DNA of 38,592 bases. Source: Lachnospiraceae bacterium (GTDB lineage Bacteria > Bacillota > Clostridia > Lachnospirales > Lachnospiraceae). This document shows, in pieces, positions 7,395 to 16,427 of the stretch. The DNA lies in contig JAFUXA010000017.1 in assembly GCA_017470985.1 (NCBI GenBank), forward strand, positions 1-38,592, written 5' to 3'. Numbering within the stretch: position 1 is the first letter of the stretch; every line of letters begins with the position of its first letter. Position numbers and translations under genes: made by a program. The notes under the pieces are model-generated. The model had not been told where the DNA came from, ran no database searches, and worked only from the letters and a program-made list of their open reading frames with translations.

Positions 7395-8474
7395 ATGAAA
7401 CTTTACTTGGCGCCTCTTGAGGGAGTAACTTCATACATTTTGAGAAATGCAATAGCACATCATTATGGTGGCTTTGACAGGTATTTTACACCATTTATCA
7501 CAAGCGCCACCATGAACCATCGTGAACGGGAAGATGTGGATGTGGCTCATAATGCTGACATTGATCTGGTCCCCCAGATTATGTCCAACAATGTGGAAGA
7601 GTTTTTAGATATTGCAGCAAGTATTGCCAGACGGGGATATGAGACTGTGAATCTGAATCTGGGTTGTCCTTCCAAAACTGTGGTGGGCAAGAAAAGAGGC
7701 TCAGGATTTCTTTCAGTGCAGTATGAACTTGATGAATTTCTTGCAGAAGTATATGACAGATGCCCTGTGAATATATCCATCAAAACCAGATTGGGAATGG
7801 ATGACTTGAGTAAGTGGCCGGAGATTGTTGAGATATATAGAAAGTATCCTATGGAGGAGCTGATCATTCATCCTCGCATTCAGAGAGAATTCTACAAGGG
7901 AGTTCCTCATATGGATGAGTTCGTATATGCATGTGAGCAATTGAGCGATACTGATATCCCGATTTCTTATAATGGAGATATTGTAGATATTAAAAGCTAT
8001 ATAAATCTATTAAATCTTCTGAGAGAGAATAATATAGAAAATGTAACTTCCGTCATGATTGGAAGAGGTGCTATGGCCTTGCCAATGCTTGCCAGAGATA
8101 TAATAAAATATGAGATGGAAAATGTGACGGACAACAATGTTGATGCGGGAATCAACAATACCATAAATGCCTTGAACTCAGAGGATGGAGGATTTGTGGC
8201 ATATGACCAAGAATTGGTAAGCCATAGGTTTCTGTCAAATGATAATGAAGTGAAAATGTTTTGGATATTTCACAATGAAATCCTGGATAATTATATAGAG
8301 ATTATGTCAGGGGATACACCGACTCTATATAAGATGAAGGAGCTGTGGGTATATTGGCAGAGGCTATTTGATTCTGTTTCTGATTTCAAGAAAATATATA
8401 AGAAGATATTGAAGGCCAAAAAGATTGATGAATATCTGGCTGTGGTAGAACATTTGAAAAACATATGTGCATAA
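7395..8474 (+). CDS. tRNA-dihydrouridine synthase family protein
   Basis: This 359-residue FMN enzyme reduces uridine to dihydrouridine in tRNA D-loops. It shows the TIM-barrel flavin motif YLAPLEGVT at residues 4-12, the NLGCPS loop with catalytic Cys91, KTRLGM, HPR, YNGDI and IGRGAM, in the usual Dus order. The C-terminal 90 residues form the helical tRNA-binding domain. An AAGGA site precedes the ATG. The gene follows the rod RNA with only 31 nt between. Which uridine it modifies is not readable; it is more divergent than DusB. Confidence 0.9.
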   Translation: MKLYLAPLEGVTSYILRNAIAHHYGGFDRYFTPFITSATMNHREREDVDVAHNADIDLVPQIMSNNVEEFLDIAASIARRGYETVNLNLGCPSKTVVGKKRGSGFLSVQYELDEFLAEVYDRCPVNISIKTRLGMDDLSKWPEIVEIYRKYPMEELIIHPRIQREFYKGVPHMDEFVYACEQLSDTDIPISYNGDIVDIKSYINLLNLLRENNIENVTSVMIGRGAMALPMLARDIIKYEMENVTDNNVDAGINNTINALNSEDGGFVAYDQELVSHRFLSNDNEVKMFWIFHNEILDNYIEIMSGDTPTLYKMKELWVYWQRLFDSVSDFKKIYKKILKAKKIDEYLAVVEHLKNICA

Positions 8475-8479
8475 TAAAG

Positions 8480-8528
8480 AAGTCCTGTGAAATGTGATAT
8501 TTATTTATCACAAGTCACAGGACTTTTA
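8480..8528. terminator. Bidirectional terminator between dus and crt
   Basis: AAGTCCTGTGA (8480-8490) pairs with TCACAGGACTT (8515-8525), with an inner TGTGAT/ATCACA stem. T-runs on the plus side and A-runs on the other serve both convergent genes. Confidence 0.88.
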
Positions 8529-8555
8529 TTTATGTTTGGTTAAAGAGTTTATGTC

Positions 8556-9359
8556 TTAGAAATCAGTAAGATCAGCAGCACGTCTCTCGAGGAATGCTGT
8601 CATACCTTCTGTCTTGTCATGCGTTGAGCAAGCAACACCGAATAAGTTTGCTTCCATCTCAACTGCATTCTTGATATCCATATCATAACCATTGTTGATA
8701 GCAGCCTTGGCAAGAGATACAGCATAGCTTCCTTTGCTTACAATCTTAGCAGCCATCTTCTGTGCTGTTTCCATAAGTTCTTCCGGTGCAACAACCTTAT
8801 TTACAAGTCCGATTCTATATGCTTCTGCAGCATCGATACTGTCGCATGTGAAGATAAGTTCCTTGGCACGACCCATACCAACAAGTCTTGCAAGTCTCTG
8901 AGTACCACCAAATCCAGGGATGATACCAAGTCCTGTCTCAGGCTGACCAAATGTAGCATTGTCAGAAGCGATTCTGATATCACAAGCCATTGCAATTTCA
9001 CATCCGCCACCAAGTGCAAAACCATTTACAGCAGCTATTGTGACCTGACGCATATTCATGAGCTTGAAGAAAGGAACAGAAGCTCTCATTCCAAATGCTC
9101 TTGCTTCAGCAGCTGAGAAATTAACCATCTCTGAAATGTCAGCTCCGGCTACGAAAGACTTGAATGCATTGTCCTTCTTGTCAGGACCACCTGTTAAAAT
9201 TACAACTTTAACATCGTCTCTTGCTTCGATTTCTGTCAAAGCTACATTTAACTCATCAAGAGTTTCGCTGTTAAGCGCATTGAGGGCTGCTGGACGGCTA
9301 ATTGTAAGTACAGCAACTTCATTTGCAACATCAAGTTTTAAATTGTTAAAATCACCCAT
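8556..9359 (-). CDS. crt: Short-chain enoyl-CoA hydratase (crotonase)
   Basis: The 267-residue protein hydrates crotonyl-CoA or dehydrates 3-hydroxybutyryl-CoA, a step in butyrate formation. Crotonase landmarks are clear: SFVAGADISEM for oxyanion hole 1, ALGGGCEIAMACD with the first catalytic Glu, and GQPETGLGIIPGFGGTQRL with the second. The length is normal for Crt. The start is set by an AGGAGG site 8 nt upstream. The usual partners (thl, hbd, bcd, etfAB) are not in the window, so this copy is transcribed alone. FadB-type roles in fatty acid degradation cannot be excluded. Confidence 0.92.
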   Translation of the reverse strand: MGDFNNLKLDVANEVAVLTISRPAALNALNSETLDELNVALTEIEARDDVKVVILTGGPDKKDNAFKSFVAGADISEMVNFSAAEARAFGMRASVPFFKLMNMRQVTIAAVNGFALGGGCEIAMACDIRIASDNATFGQPETGLGIIPGFGGTQRLARLVGMGRAKELIFTCDSIDAAEAYRIGLVNKVVAPEELMETAQKMAAKIVSKGSYAVSLAKAAINNGYDMDIKNAVEMEANLFGVACSTHDKTEGMTAFLERRAADLTDF

Positions 9360-9411
9360 ATTATTTTCCTCCTAAAAAGTGCGGCTTCCCCTCGAGCCAT
9401 GTCATAAAATC

Positions 9412-9440
9412 ACTATATAACATTGATAATTTTTTGTCAA
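9412..9440 (-). promoter_or_regulatory. Sigma-A promoter of crt
   Basis: On the minus strand, TTGACA (9440-9435), a 17-nt spacer and TATAGT (9417-9412). This near-consensus promoter lies about 45 nt upstream of the crt start and predicts high expression. Confidence 0.85.
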
Positions 9441-9499
9441 TCTATAATTCTTTGGCATTTTTACATAAATAGTAGGCGGAGTTTTATGGATATTTTATT

Positions 9500-9527
9500 T
9501 TGCGAAATGAGAAAATAGTTGTAGAAT
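9500..9527 (+). promoter_or_regulatory. Probable promoter of the TrmH-type methyltransferase gene
   Basis: TTGCGA (9500-9505), 16 nt, TAGAAT (9522-9527), placed 38 nt before the start codon. It is divergent from the crt promoter. Confidence 0.5.
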
Positions 9528-9565
9528 GGGATGGATTAGTAAAAAAATAGAAGTGAGAATGATAT

Positions 9566-10399
9566 ATGAACAGAATTGATATTTTGAATTTAGAGGACAA
9601 GAGATTAGATTTGTACACAGCCTATAATGAAAATCAGTTGTATCATATATATGAACCGGCGCAGGGTGTATTTATTGCTGAAACTCCCCAGGTTATAGAG
9701 AGAGCGTTAGAGGCCGGATATGAACCTATAAGTGTGCTGACTGAGGAGAAGTACATGAGAGGATTAGGGGGCGAGGTCATTGACAGATGTGGTGATGTAC
9801 CGGTTTATGTGGCTCCCGTGGAGCAGATTTCCAAAATGGTAGGATATAATCTTACAAGAGGAATGCTCTGTGCCATGAGACGCAGAGAACTTCCTTCTTT
9901 AGAGGATGTATGCAGAGAAGCAAGGCGAATTGTTGTACTGGAGGAAGTGGTGAATCCAACCAATGTGGGTGCTATAGTTCGCTCTGCTGCAGCTCTTGGA
10001 ATGGATGCAGTTGTATTGACTTCAGGCTGTGCAGATCCTCTGTACAGACGGGCGGCACGAGTGAGTATGGGAACCATTTTCCAGATACCATGGACTGTAT
10101 TGCCGGAGAAAGCTGTGGATGGAGCACATTACTGGCCGCAATATGGAATGGAGAAATTGAATCAATTAGGATTTAAGACGGTATCTATGGCTTTGCGTGA
10201 GGATTCAGTTGGCATTGATGATGAGAAATTATTGCAAGAAGATAAGCTGGCTGTGATTATGGGAACAGAAGGCGAAGGACTTATGGATTCCACCATAGAC
10301 GCCAGTGACTACACAGTGAGAATTCCTATGAAGCATGGAGTGGATTCCCTTAATGTGGCAGCTGCCAGCGCTGTGGCTTTCTATCAGTTGTGTAAATGA
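9566..10399 (+). CDS. TrmH/SpoU-family RNA 2'-O-methyltransferase
   Basis: The 277-residue protein has the SPOUT trefoil-knot motifs: motif 1 NPTNVGAIVRSAAALGMD, motif 2 IMGTEGEGL and motif 3 MKHGVDSLNVAAASAV. These bind S-adenosylmethionine and position the ribose. An N-terminal region of about 110 residues matches the substrate-binding extension of rRNA methyltransferases of this family. The target (23S rRNA or tRNA) cannot be read. It has its own promoter and ends 17 nt from the convergent tetR gene, without a visible terminator. Confidence 0.9.
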   Translation: MNRIDILNLEDKRLDLYTAYNENQLYHIYEPAQGVFIAETPQVIERALEAGYEPISVLTEEKYMRGLGGEVIDRCGDVPVYVAPVEQISKMVGYNLTRGMLCAMRRRELPSLEDVCREARRIVVLEEVVNPTNVGAIVRSAAALGMDAVVLTSGCADPLYRRAARVSMGTIFQIPWTVLPEKAVDGAHYWPQYGMEKLNQLGFKTVSMALREDSVGIDDEKLLQEDKLAVIMGTEGEGLMDSTIDASDYTVRIPMKHGVDSLNVAAASAVAFYQLCK

Positions 10400-10416
10400 T
10401 ATAAGTATTCATGTAT

Positions 10417-10962
10417 TTATATATTTTTGACGATGTTTTTTAAATATTTTTGTAATTGCTTTTCGTCAATGTAATGATTATGTTTTGAATTGTGATAAAT
10501 AGTATCATAAACAATATTGGCAAAGATTTGAGACTCTATTGTAGAAGCATCAGTACAAAGAGTTTGATAATCCTTTGTCATTTTTTGTGTTATACATTCT
10601 TTTATGTCGAAGGTGGAAGTTTTTATGAGACGTAACCTTAAAAATCGTTCAACATATTCCTCTGGCATATTTTTTATGAGACTAAACATATACCGTATGT
10701 ATTCAGAAGGACTGTTAACATTTTGCATTATAATCTTGTTGAAGAAAAATGGGATGATATTGGACTGAATCGATTCTAATATTTCATATTTATCTTTGAA
10801 ATGTCTGTAGAATGTAGAACGATTAATATGTGCTTCTAATATTATTTGAGAAGTCGTTATCCTTTCGAAAGAATTATTCTTAAGGAGGGTAAAAAAAGCC
10901 ACTATTATCTTATGATTTGCTTTTGAGTATCTGTCATTTTCTTCACCAATTTTCTGTGGCAT
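10417..10962 (-). CDS. TetR/AcrR-family transcriptional regulator
   Basis: This 181-residue protein has an N-terminal helix-turn-helix of TetR type (about 35-65): ITTSQIILEAHINRSTFYRHF followed by KDKYEIL. The remaining 115 residues are helical and lack a recognisable ligand signature. A GAGGTG site precedes the ATG. It is divergent from the CE15-like esterase gene, with about 200 nt between the starts, so it most likely controls that gene and itself. Confidence 0.88.
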   Translation of the reverse strand: MPQKIGEENDRYSKANHKIIVAFFTLLKNNSFERITTSQIILEAHINRSTFYRHFKDKYEILESIQSNIIPFFFNKIIMQNVNSPSEYIRYMFSLIKNMPEEYVERFLRLRLIKTSTFDIKECITQKMTKDYQTLCTDASTIESQIFANIVYDTIYHNSKHNHYIDEKQLQKYLKNIVKNI

Positions 10963-11033
10963 ATTTTCACCTCAAATAAAGACTCCAACAATTTGTTTCA
11001 TTCTGTTTCTATCATAGCATAGATAAATGTGTG

Positions 11034-11058
11034 ATACTAGATTTAGGTAAGATAGTAT
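11034..11058. promoter_or_regulatory. Candidate TetR operator
   Basis: ATACTA (11034-11039) and TAGTAT (11053-11058) form a 25-bp inverted repeat in the tetR-esterase divergent region. The size fits TetR operators, but 6-bp AT-rich arms are weak evidence. A second imperfect dyad, CTATCATAG, lies at about 11010-11018. Confidence 0.25.
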
Positions 11059-11158
11059 GAATGATTCTATTATGTGTAGGAAGGGTGCATATAAGAAATC
11101 TTATCAATATGTAATTGAGGTAATTGTAAATTGGGTTCATAAAGAATTGAGGGTTTTT

Positions 11159-12487
11159 ATGAAGGTGAAGAAGGAGAAGAAAAAACTAAAATGGTGGCAG
11201 GTTGTACTTAGAATATTATTGGTGTTACTGATTATATTCTGTGTGTTTATAGGGTTCAGTGTATTTACAATTCGTAAATTTACCGGGGATTCTCTCGGCT
11301 TGCGTGGCACAATGGCGATGGTTGGATACGGTGGTATAGAAATGCCAATGTGGTATCAAAAAATTGTTCTTGGAAATGATCATGAGTATGAAAATTTACC
11401 AGAAATATTTGTGAATAATGAAGGAAAAGAAGTCACCAATAAAAGAGGTTATGCTGCTAGACGTGAAGAAATGTTAGATCTCTATGAGGAGTATATGTAT
11501 GGAGAGACTCCTAGTGAGGGATATGATATGGATACGGAGATATTAGAAGAAGGTGAGGCTTTAGATGGTAAAGCTCACAGGCAGCAGGTGAAGATAATAA
11601 TCACCACAGACAAGGGTAGTAAAGATTTTATTATGCTTGTATATACTCCTACAAACAAAGAAAAGTATGGCATGTTTGTGGGCGAAAATTTTGGTGGTAA
11701 TACTTCTATCTTAAATGATGAAAATATATTGCCTTCAAATGTGCAGGACAAGGATAACTTGACATACGGCGGAGATCCTTGGCAAGTAGAACAGATTATA
11801 GATAGTGGATATGGCGTGGCAACTACGGATTATCTTGATTGGGCAGAAGACACTCCTGCAGATTTCCAGAAGAATCTACTAGAAATATTCCCGGAGAGCA
11901 ATGCAACTGCATTTTCTGCATGGAGTTTTGGATACATGAGAATGATCGATTATCTCTGCAATCAACCACAGGTTGATGAGAATAAAATTGCAACATTTGG
12001 ACATTCTAGATTAGCTAGGGTTTCTCTATGGACTGCAGCTCAGGATGATAGAGTTGATCTTGCAATTTCAAGTTGTGGTGGTGGAATGATTAGAAGTGAT
12101 GTTTCAGGACGAATCGTTAAGGATGGAACATCAGATCATTGGTTCACTTCAAAGTATTTTGAGTACACAGATAGGGATTCGGAAATTCCGGTAGATTCTA
12201 ATATGTTATTCGCGATGATTGCTGATCGATGTGTGTTTGTAAGTATGGGAAATGCTGATTTGGCATCAGACCCAAGTTCTACAGTTGATGCACTTCAAAA
12301 TGCAAAAGCTGTTTGGAAAAATATTTATGGAAAAGAAGTTCTAGATGATTTCCATTACTTTGATCTTGAGTTAAATAAGGCAAGGGTTAGCGAAAGCCAA
12401 GGTATTTATTTACATCAAGGTGGACACAAGGTGATGGATGAGGACTGGGAGCAATACATTAGTTATATGGATAAGTATGTGAAATAA
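11159..12487 (+). CDS. Membrane-anchored CE15-like (glucuronoyl esterase-type) alpha/beta hydrolase
   Basis: The 442-residue protein begins with a Lys-rich stretch and one transmembrane helix (about 15-38) without a cleavage or lipobox motif, so it is anchored with the catalytic domain outside. The domain contains GENFGGN, a nucleophile elbow GHSRLA with Ser283, the following WTAAQDDRVDLAISSCGGG, and the terminal HQGGHKVMDEDW with His423. That arrangement is CE15-like; known members cleave 4-O-methylglucuronate esters linking xylan to lignin. The canonical GCSRxG elbow is changed, so the substrate may differ. An in-frame ATG at 11057 would add 34 unlikely residues; the start at 11159, after GAGGG, places the anchor at the N-terminus. 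The divergent TetR gene is the probable regulator. Confidence 0.75.
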   Translation: MKVKKEKKKLKWWQVVLRILLVLLIIFCVFIGFSVFTIRKFTGDSLGLRGTMAMVGYGGIEMPMWYQKIVLGNDHEYENLPEIFVNNEGKEVTNKRGYAARREEMLDLYEEYMYGETPSEGYDMDTEILEEGEALDGKAHRQQVKIIITTDKGSKDFIMLVYTPTNKEKYGMFVGENFGGNTSILNDENILPSNVQDKDNLTYGGDPWQVEQIIDSGYGVATTDYLDWAEDTPADFQKNLLEIFPESNATAFSAWSFGYMRMIDYLCNQPQVDENKIATFGHSRLARVSLWTAAQDDRVDLAISSCGGGMIRSDVSGRIVKDGTSDHWFTSKYFEYTDRDSEIPVDSNMLFAMIADRCVFVSMGNADLASDPSSTVDALQNAKAVWKNIYGKEVLDDFHYFDLELNKARVSESQGIYLHQGGHKVMDEDWEQYISYMDKYVK

Positions 12488-12553
12488 TTTTTATTGAAGT
12501 AAGAGATTTAAATGATTCCAGTGAATGTATTAATCCTCATAGAAAGTGTTGCA

Positions 12554-13627
12554 TTATGAAGTGCTATCTTCTTGAGAACTTCTGGGAGTGGTGCCGTAGT
12601 ATTTGCTATAGGCTCTGTAGAAACTGCTTAAGCCGGAGTAGCCGCACATGGATGCAATATCTGATATAGGATAATTATTTTGGAGGAGGTTTTTGGCCTT
12701 CTCCATTTTTAGTTCCAGAATTAAATCGTGGAAGGAAACCCCTGTGCAGCTTTTTACAATACGGCTGATTTGCTTCTCGCTATAGTGATACATGCAAGAT
12801 AGCTCTTCCAGGCTGGTTGTATCATAATGAGTCTGAATATGGCTGAGAATCCCGGAGTATTCTTGTTTCCAAAACAGACTTTCAGAGGATGGAAATGATA
12901 CCGTGCTCTCATATCTACGCAACAGTAATATGAAAAATGTACTGGTAAGAGCATTTAACATTTGGGACTTATAGGTCTCTTTGGCCAGGTATTCCTGCTG
13001 AATCTGAAGCAGTAAATGATAGATGTCCGTGTCTTCTTGTGTATCAAATAACAGATAGGATACGGCCTTCTCATTATTTAAAACATGACGAAAGAAATTG
13101 GCCATAAGGCTGTCTGCTGGCAGTTGGTCAAAGAATACTTTTTCAAATGTGCTTCGTCGCACACTGAAGGAGTAGAGTACCTGATTATCCCTGTAGCATG
13201 GAGTTGCATGGGTGGTGCTTGGAGCTAAAATTACAACTGTGCCAGCCTGCAAGATTAGTGTCTCTTCTGGAAAATATATCTGGGCTCCCTCATGGGGGCT
13301 GTAGTATATTTCAAAATAATCATTGGTATGCCAATGTGCCGGCATATATCTGAATATCTGGGAGAATGAGATGTCCTCATTATTGCGGAAATGATGAAGT
13401 TCCTGCTGAGTTGCAAAATTCTGTGGCAGGATGGCATATCTATTAAACTCTGATAAATCAAGAGTCTTTTCCAAGTCCTTGTAATTATTCATAAGAAAAG
13501 ACAGATAGTCTGTTAACTCTTCTGCATTTAGAATATGGCTATGGTATTCGGGATACTGTTTGAATAGTTGTTTTAGTAGTTGTTCTATTTTGTTAAGGGG
13601 AATTGGCTTGAATTTCTCTGTATCCAT
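12554..13627 (-). CDS. AraC-family regulator with N-terminal cupin domain
   Basis: This 357-residue protein has a cupin-like sensor (about 75-170; HWHTNDYFEIYYSP, then LILQAGTVVILAPST) and a C-terminal double helix-turn-helix (about 260-355) containing SLEELSCMYHYSEKQISRI and ISDIASMCGYSGLSSFYRAY. A longer in-frame start at 13699 exists, but AAGGAGG sits just upstream of the ATG at 13627, so that is the start. It is divergent from the rhamnosidase gene and is the likely activator responding to a sugar from the same glycan. Paired dyads lie in the shared promoter region. Confidence 0.9.
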   Translation of the reverse strand: MDTEKFKPIPLNKIEQLLKQLFKQYPEYHSHILNAEELTDYLSFLMNNYKDLEKTLDLSEFNRYAILPQNFATQQELHHFRNNEDISFSQIFRYMPAHWHTNDYFEIYYSPHEGAQIYFPEETLILQAGTVVILAPSTTHATPCYRDNQVLYSFSVRRSTFEKVFFDQLPADSLMANFFRHVLNNEKAVSYLLFDTQEDTDIYHLLLQIQQEYLAKETYKSQMLNALTSTFFILLLRRYESTVSFPSSESLFWKQEYSGILSHIQTHYDTTSLEELSCMYHYSEKQISRIVKSCTGVSFHDLILELKMEKAKNLLQNNYPISDIASMCGYSGLSSFYRAYSKYYGTTPRSSQEDSTS

Positions 13628-13657
13628 ATTAACCTCCTTGATGTCCGAAAATGCGAA

Positions 13658-13711
13658 AACTATGATAGTTATTGTAAAAGATTTTTCTTGTCCTCGCAAC
13701 TATAATTAGTT
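13658..13711. promoter_or_regulatory. Two similar dyads between araC-type gene and GH78 gene
   Basis: AACTATGATAGTT (13658-13670) and AACTATAATTAGTT (13698-13711) are two palindromes sharing AACTA...TAGTT. Their starts are 40 bp apart, close to four helical turns. They lie upstream of both divergent genes and are plausible binding sites for the AraC regulator. AraC proteins more often bind direct repeats, hence the caution. Confidence 0.4.
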
Positions 13712-13793
13712 TAGAAAAAAGTGTTGGGAAATACCATTAGTCAATCATTTATAGAAATTAATTGGTGTATCAAAGTGGAAAAGGAGAAGAGAA

Positions 13794-16427
13794 ATGATAG
13801 CAAGTAGAATTCGAGTGGAATACCTGAATCAACCCCTAGGGCTGGGGAACAGTAAACCAAGATTTTCATGGAATTGTAGTGGAGATAAGAGACAAAGTGC
13901 ATATCGTATTATATGTGAACGAATGGTGGGCGCGGATGGTAAAGAAACAATTTGGGATACTGGCAAAGTTGATTCTTCAGCCATGACTCATATTGTCTAT
14001 GAAGGGAAAATACTAAAAAGTAGAGAGGTGATTTTATATACAATCATTCTATGGAATGAGGAGGATGAAGCGGGAGATGCAGTTAGTGGCTCATTTGAAA
14101 TGGGACTCTTAGATGAAGCAGATTGGCAGGGAAGATGGATTAGTGGAAATTATACTGCAAGTAAGAAAATGCGCTATCCGGTGGATTGCTTCAGGAAGAG
14201 TATTAAAATAACTAAGCCTGTGGTTAAAGCGAGAATATATGCCTCGGCGCTGGGTGTTTATAAGTTGTATATGGATGGAAACCCTCTTGAGGAGTTTATT
14301 CTGGCACCTGGAATTACAGATTATCGAAAGAGGGTGCAATATCAGACATATGATGCAACCAGATATTTTGAGTGTGAAAATGATAATCATAAGTTGGAGA
14401 TATACTTAGGAGATGGTTGGTATCGAGGCAGTTCGGCTGCTTATGGCGTGACAAATGTATATGGTACAGAAACTGCTGTAATAGCACAGTTGGAATTGAC
14501 TTATGTTGATGGAAGCTGTGAGATTATTTCCACAGATGACAGTTGGGATTGGAGCAATGATGGACCGATTCGTTTTGCAGATTTAAAGGATGGAGAAATC
14601 TATGATGCCTGCAAGACTCCAGCCTATGGCAGCAAGGCTAAGTTGGCTTTGAAGAGAAAAACTGTACATCTTGTGGCATCAGACAATGTGTATGTTAAGG
14701 AACAGGAAGTATTTCATGGCAGAGTTGTAAAACAGGAAAATGGAATTACTGTATTGGACTTTGGACAGAATATTGCCGGCTATTTATCTTTTAAGATAAA
14801 AGGTGAGAAAGGCATGAAAGTTCATATATTTTGCTCTGAACTTGTGGATGAAAATGGTTATGCAGATCCGTTTTCAATGCAGGAATCTAAACCGAAGGAA
14901 GGATGGACTACATTTAAAATATTATCTAAACTTATGACCAATTCTTTCAAGGGGGAAGCAGTACCTACTCCTCGTCAGGAGATTGATTTTATATGCTCAG
15001 GTGATTGGGATACTTATAAGACAAGCTTTGCAGTATTTGGTTTCCGCTATATACAAATTGAGGGAGAGGCTGAATTTGAGCCTGAAGATTTCTGTGCTAT
15101 AGCTTTGTATTCTGACATGGAACAGACAGGAGGATTTAGCTGTTCCGATGAGAGGGTTAATCAATTTGTACAGAATACTTTGTGGAGTATGAAGGGGAAT
15201 TTCTTGGATATTCCTACAGATTGTCCGACAAGAGAACGATTGGGATGGACCGGAGATGCCCAGGTCTTTTTCGACACAGGAGCATATTTTATGAATACAG
15301 CCCCTTTCTTTGAGAAATGGTTGAGAGATATGGAAGATGCCCGGTATGACAATGGATTAATTCCTGCGGTGCTTCCTTTTGCTGGAGTTGAGCAGATGTA
15401 CAAGGCTACAGGTTCTTCTGTAGGTTGGGCAGATGCGGTTTATTTGGTTCCATATAGATTCTATAAAAGATATGGAGATAAGCAGATTCTGATTGAACAT
15501 TGGAATATGATGAAGTCATATGGAGAATATCTCAAGACTCACCTGGGTTATAAGGACAGGAAACAGGCGGCATCCTGTGAATATAATGATGGAATATATG
15601 AGAAGGGTGTGCATCTGGGAGAATGGCTGGAGCCTGAAGAATTTCGTGACAAGGTATATGGAGCATCAGCCAAACATCCTGAGGAGTGTACAGCATATCT
15701 GTATTATGCAATGACTATATTGTCGGAGATAGGTGAGATTGTGGGAGATTTAGAGGCTTCAGGGGAGTATAAGGGAATTGCTGAAAAAGCCAGGGTTGCA
15801 TATGAAGAAATATTTGTAAATGAAGAATTATTTACAACCAGGAGACAGGCTAAACTGGTAAGACCTCTGGCACTGGGGATTATCACAGATGATGATAAGA
15901 GAAAGCAGGTTGTGGAAGCTCTTAAAAAGGCTGTGGAGGATTATGATTACCGAGTTGGAACCGGCTTTTTGTCTACACCATTTCTGCTGGGAGCATTAAC
16001 TGAGGCTGGTGCGGTGGATACTGCATACAAGGTTTTGTTGAATGAGAAAAATCCTGGATGGTTGTATGAGGTATTGCAGGGCTCTACAACAGTGTGGGAA
16101 AACTGGGAAGGCAAGGATGCAAATGGTAAAGGAAGTTTCAATCATTATTCCCCGGGAAGCGCATGCCAATGGCTGTTTGATACTGTTGCAGGAATTCAAG
16201 TGACAGGTGATAAGCATTTCACCATTGCACCGGTTCCTGGAGAAGAGTTGTCTCATGTAGCCGCCAGTTATGAAAGTATATATGGCAAAGTTTCCTGTGA
16301 ATGGAAGAAGACAGAGGGGCAAATAGAATATACAATTAATATACCAGTGAATTGTAAAGCTACTATAGTTCTTGAAGGTATGGATACCGTGGTAGTAGAA
16401 GCAGGAGAGTATACATATGAAATATAA
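13794..16427 (+). CDS. Alpha-L-rhamnosidase, GH78
   Basis: The 877-residue enzyme removes terminal alpha-L-rhamnose from rhamnogalacturonan or plant glycosides. It opens with the GH78 beta domain (VEYLNQPLGLGNSKPRFSW), followed by a carbohydrate-binding beta domain, the (alpha/alpha)6 barrel with DCPTRERLGWTGD at residues 476-488, and TTVWENWEG with Glu769. These carry the acidic catalytic residues known for the family. HYSPGSACQWLFD and a C-terminal beta domain complete it. No signal peptide is present, so it acts in the cytoplasm on imported oligosaccharides. GGAGAAG precedes the ATG. The last 11 nt overlap the GH43-like gene, so the two are translationally coupled. Confidence 0.95.
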   Translation: MIASRIRVEYLNQPLGLGNSKPRFSWNCSGDKRQSAYRIICERMVGADGKETIWDTGKVDSSAMTHIVYEGKILKSREVILYTIILWNEEDEAGDAVSGSFEMGLLDEADWQGRWISGNYTASKKMRYPVDCFRKSIKITKPVVKARIYASALGVYKLYMDGNPLEEFILAPGITDYRKRVQYQTYDATRYFECENDNHKLEIYLGDGWYRGSSAAYGVTNVYGTETAVIAQLELTYVDGSCEIISTDDSWDWSNDGPIRFADLKDGEIYDACKTPAYGSKAKLALKRKTVHLVASDNVYVKEQEVFHGRVVKQENGITVLDFGQNIAGYLSFKIKGEKGMKVHIFCSELVDENGYADPFSMQESKPKEGWTTFKILSKLMTNSFKGEAVPTPRQEIDFICSGDWDTYKTSFAVFGFRYIQIEGEAEFEPEDFCAIALYSDMEQTGGFSCSDERVNQFVQNTLWSMKGNFLDIPTDCPTRERLGWTGDAQVFFDTGAYFMNTAPFFEKWLRDMEDARYDNGLIPAVLPFAGVEQMYKATGSSVGWADAVYLVPYRFYKRYGDKQILIEHWNMMKSYGEYLKTHLGYKDRKQAASCEYNDGIYEKGVHLGEWLEPEEFRDKVYGASAKHPEECTAYLYYAMTILSEIGEIVGDLEASGEYKGIAEKARVAYEEIFVNEELFTTRRQAKLVRPLALGIITDDDKRKQVVEALKKAVEDYDYRVGTGFLSTPFLLGALTEAGAVDTAYKVLLNEKNPGWLYEVLQGSTTVWENWEGKDANGKGSFNHYSPGSACQWLFDTVAGIQVTGDKHFTIAPVPGEELSHVAASYESIYGKVSCEWKKTEGQIEYTINIPVNCKATIVLEGMDTVVVEAGEYTYEI

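Noticed and set aside
9058-9375. 105-residue plus-strand ORF antisense to crt
   Set aside because: It is a frame shadow of the well-supported crotonase, overlaps its promoter-proximal end and has no recognisable domain.
11057-11158. Longer N-terminus for the CE15-like esterase
   Set aside because: It adds 34 residues unlike any signal sequence and overlaps the putative operator; the start at 11159 has a ribosome site and puts the membrane anchor first.
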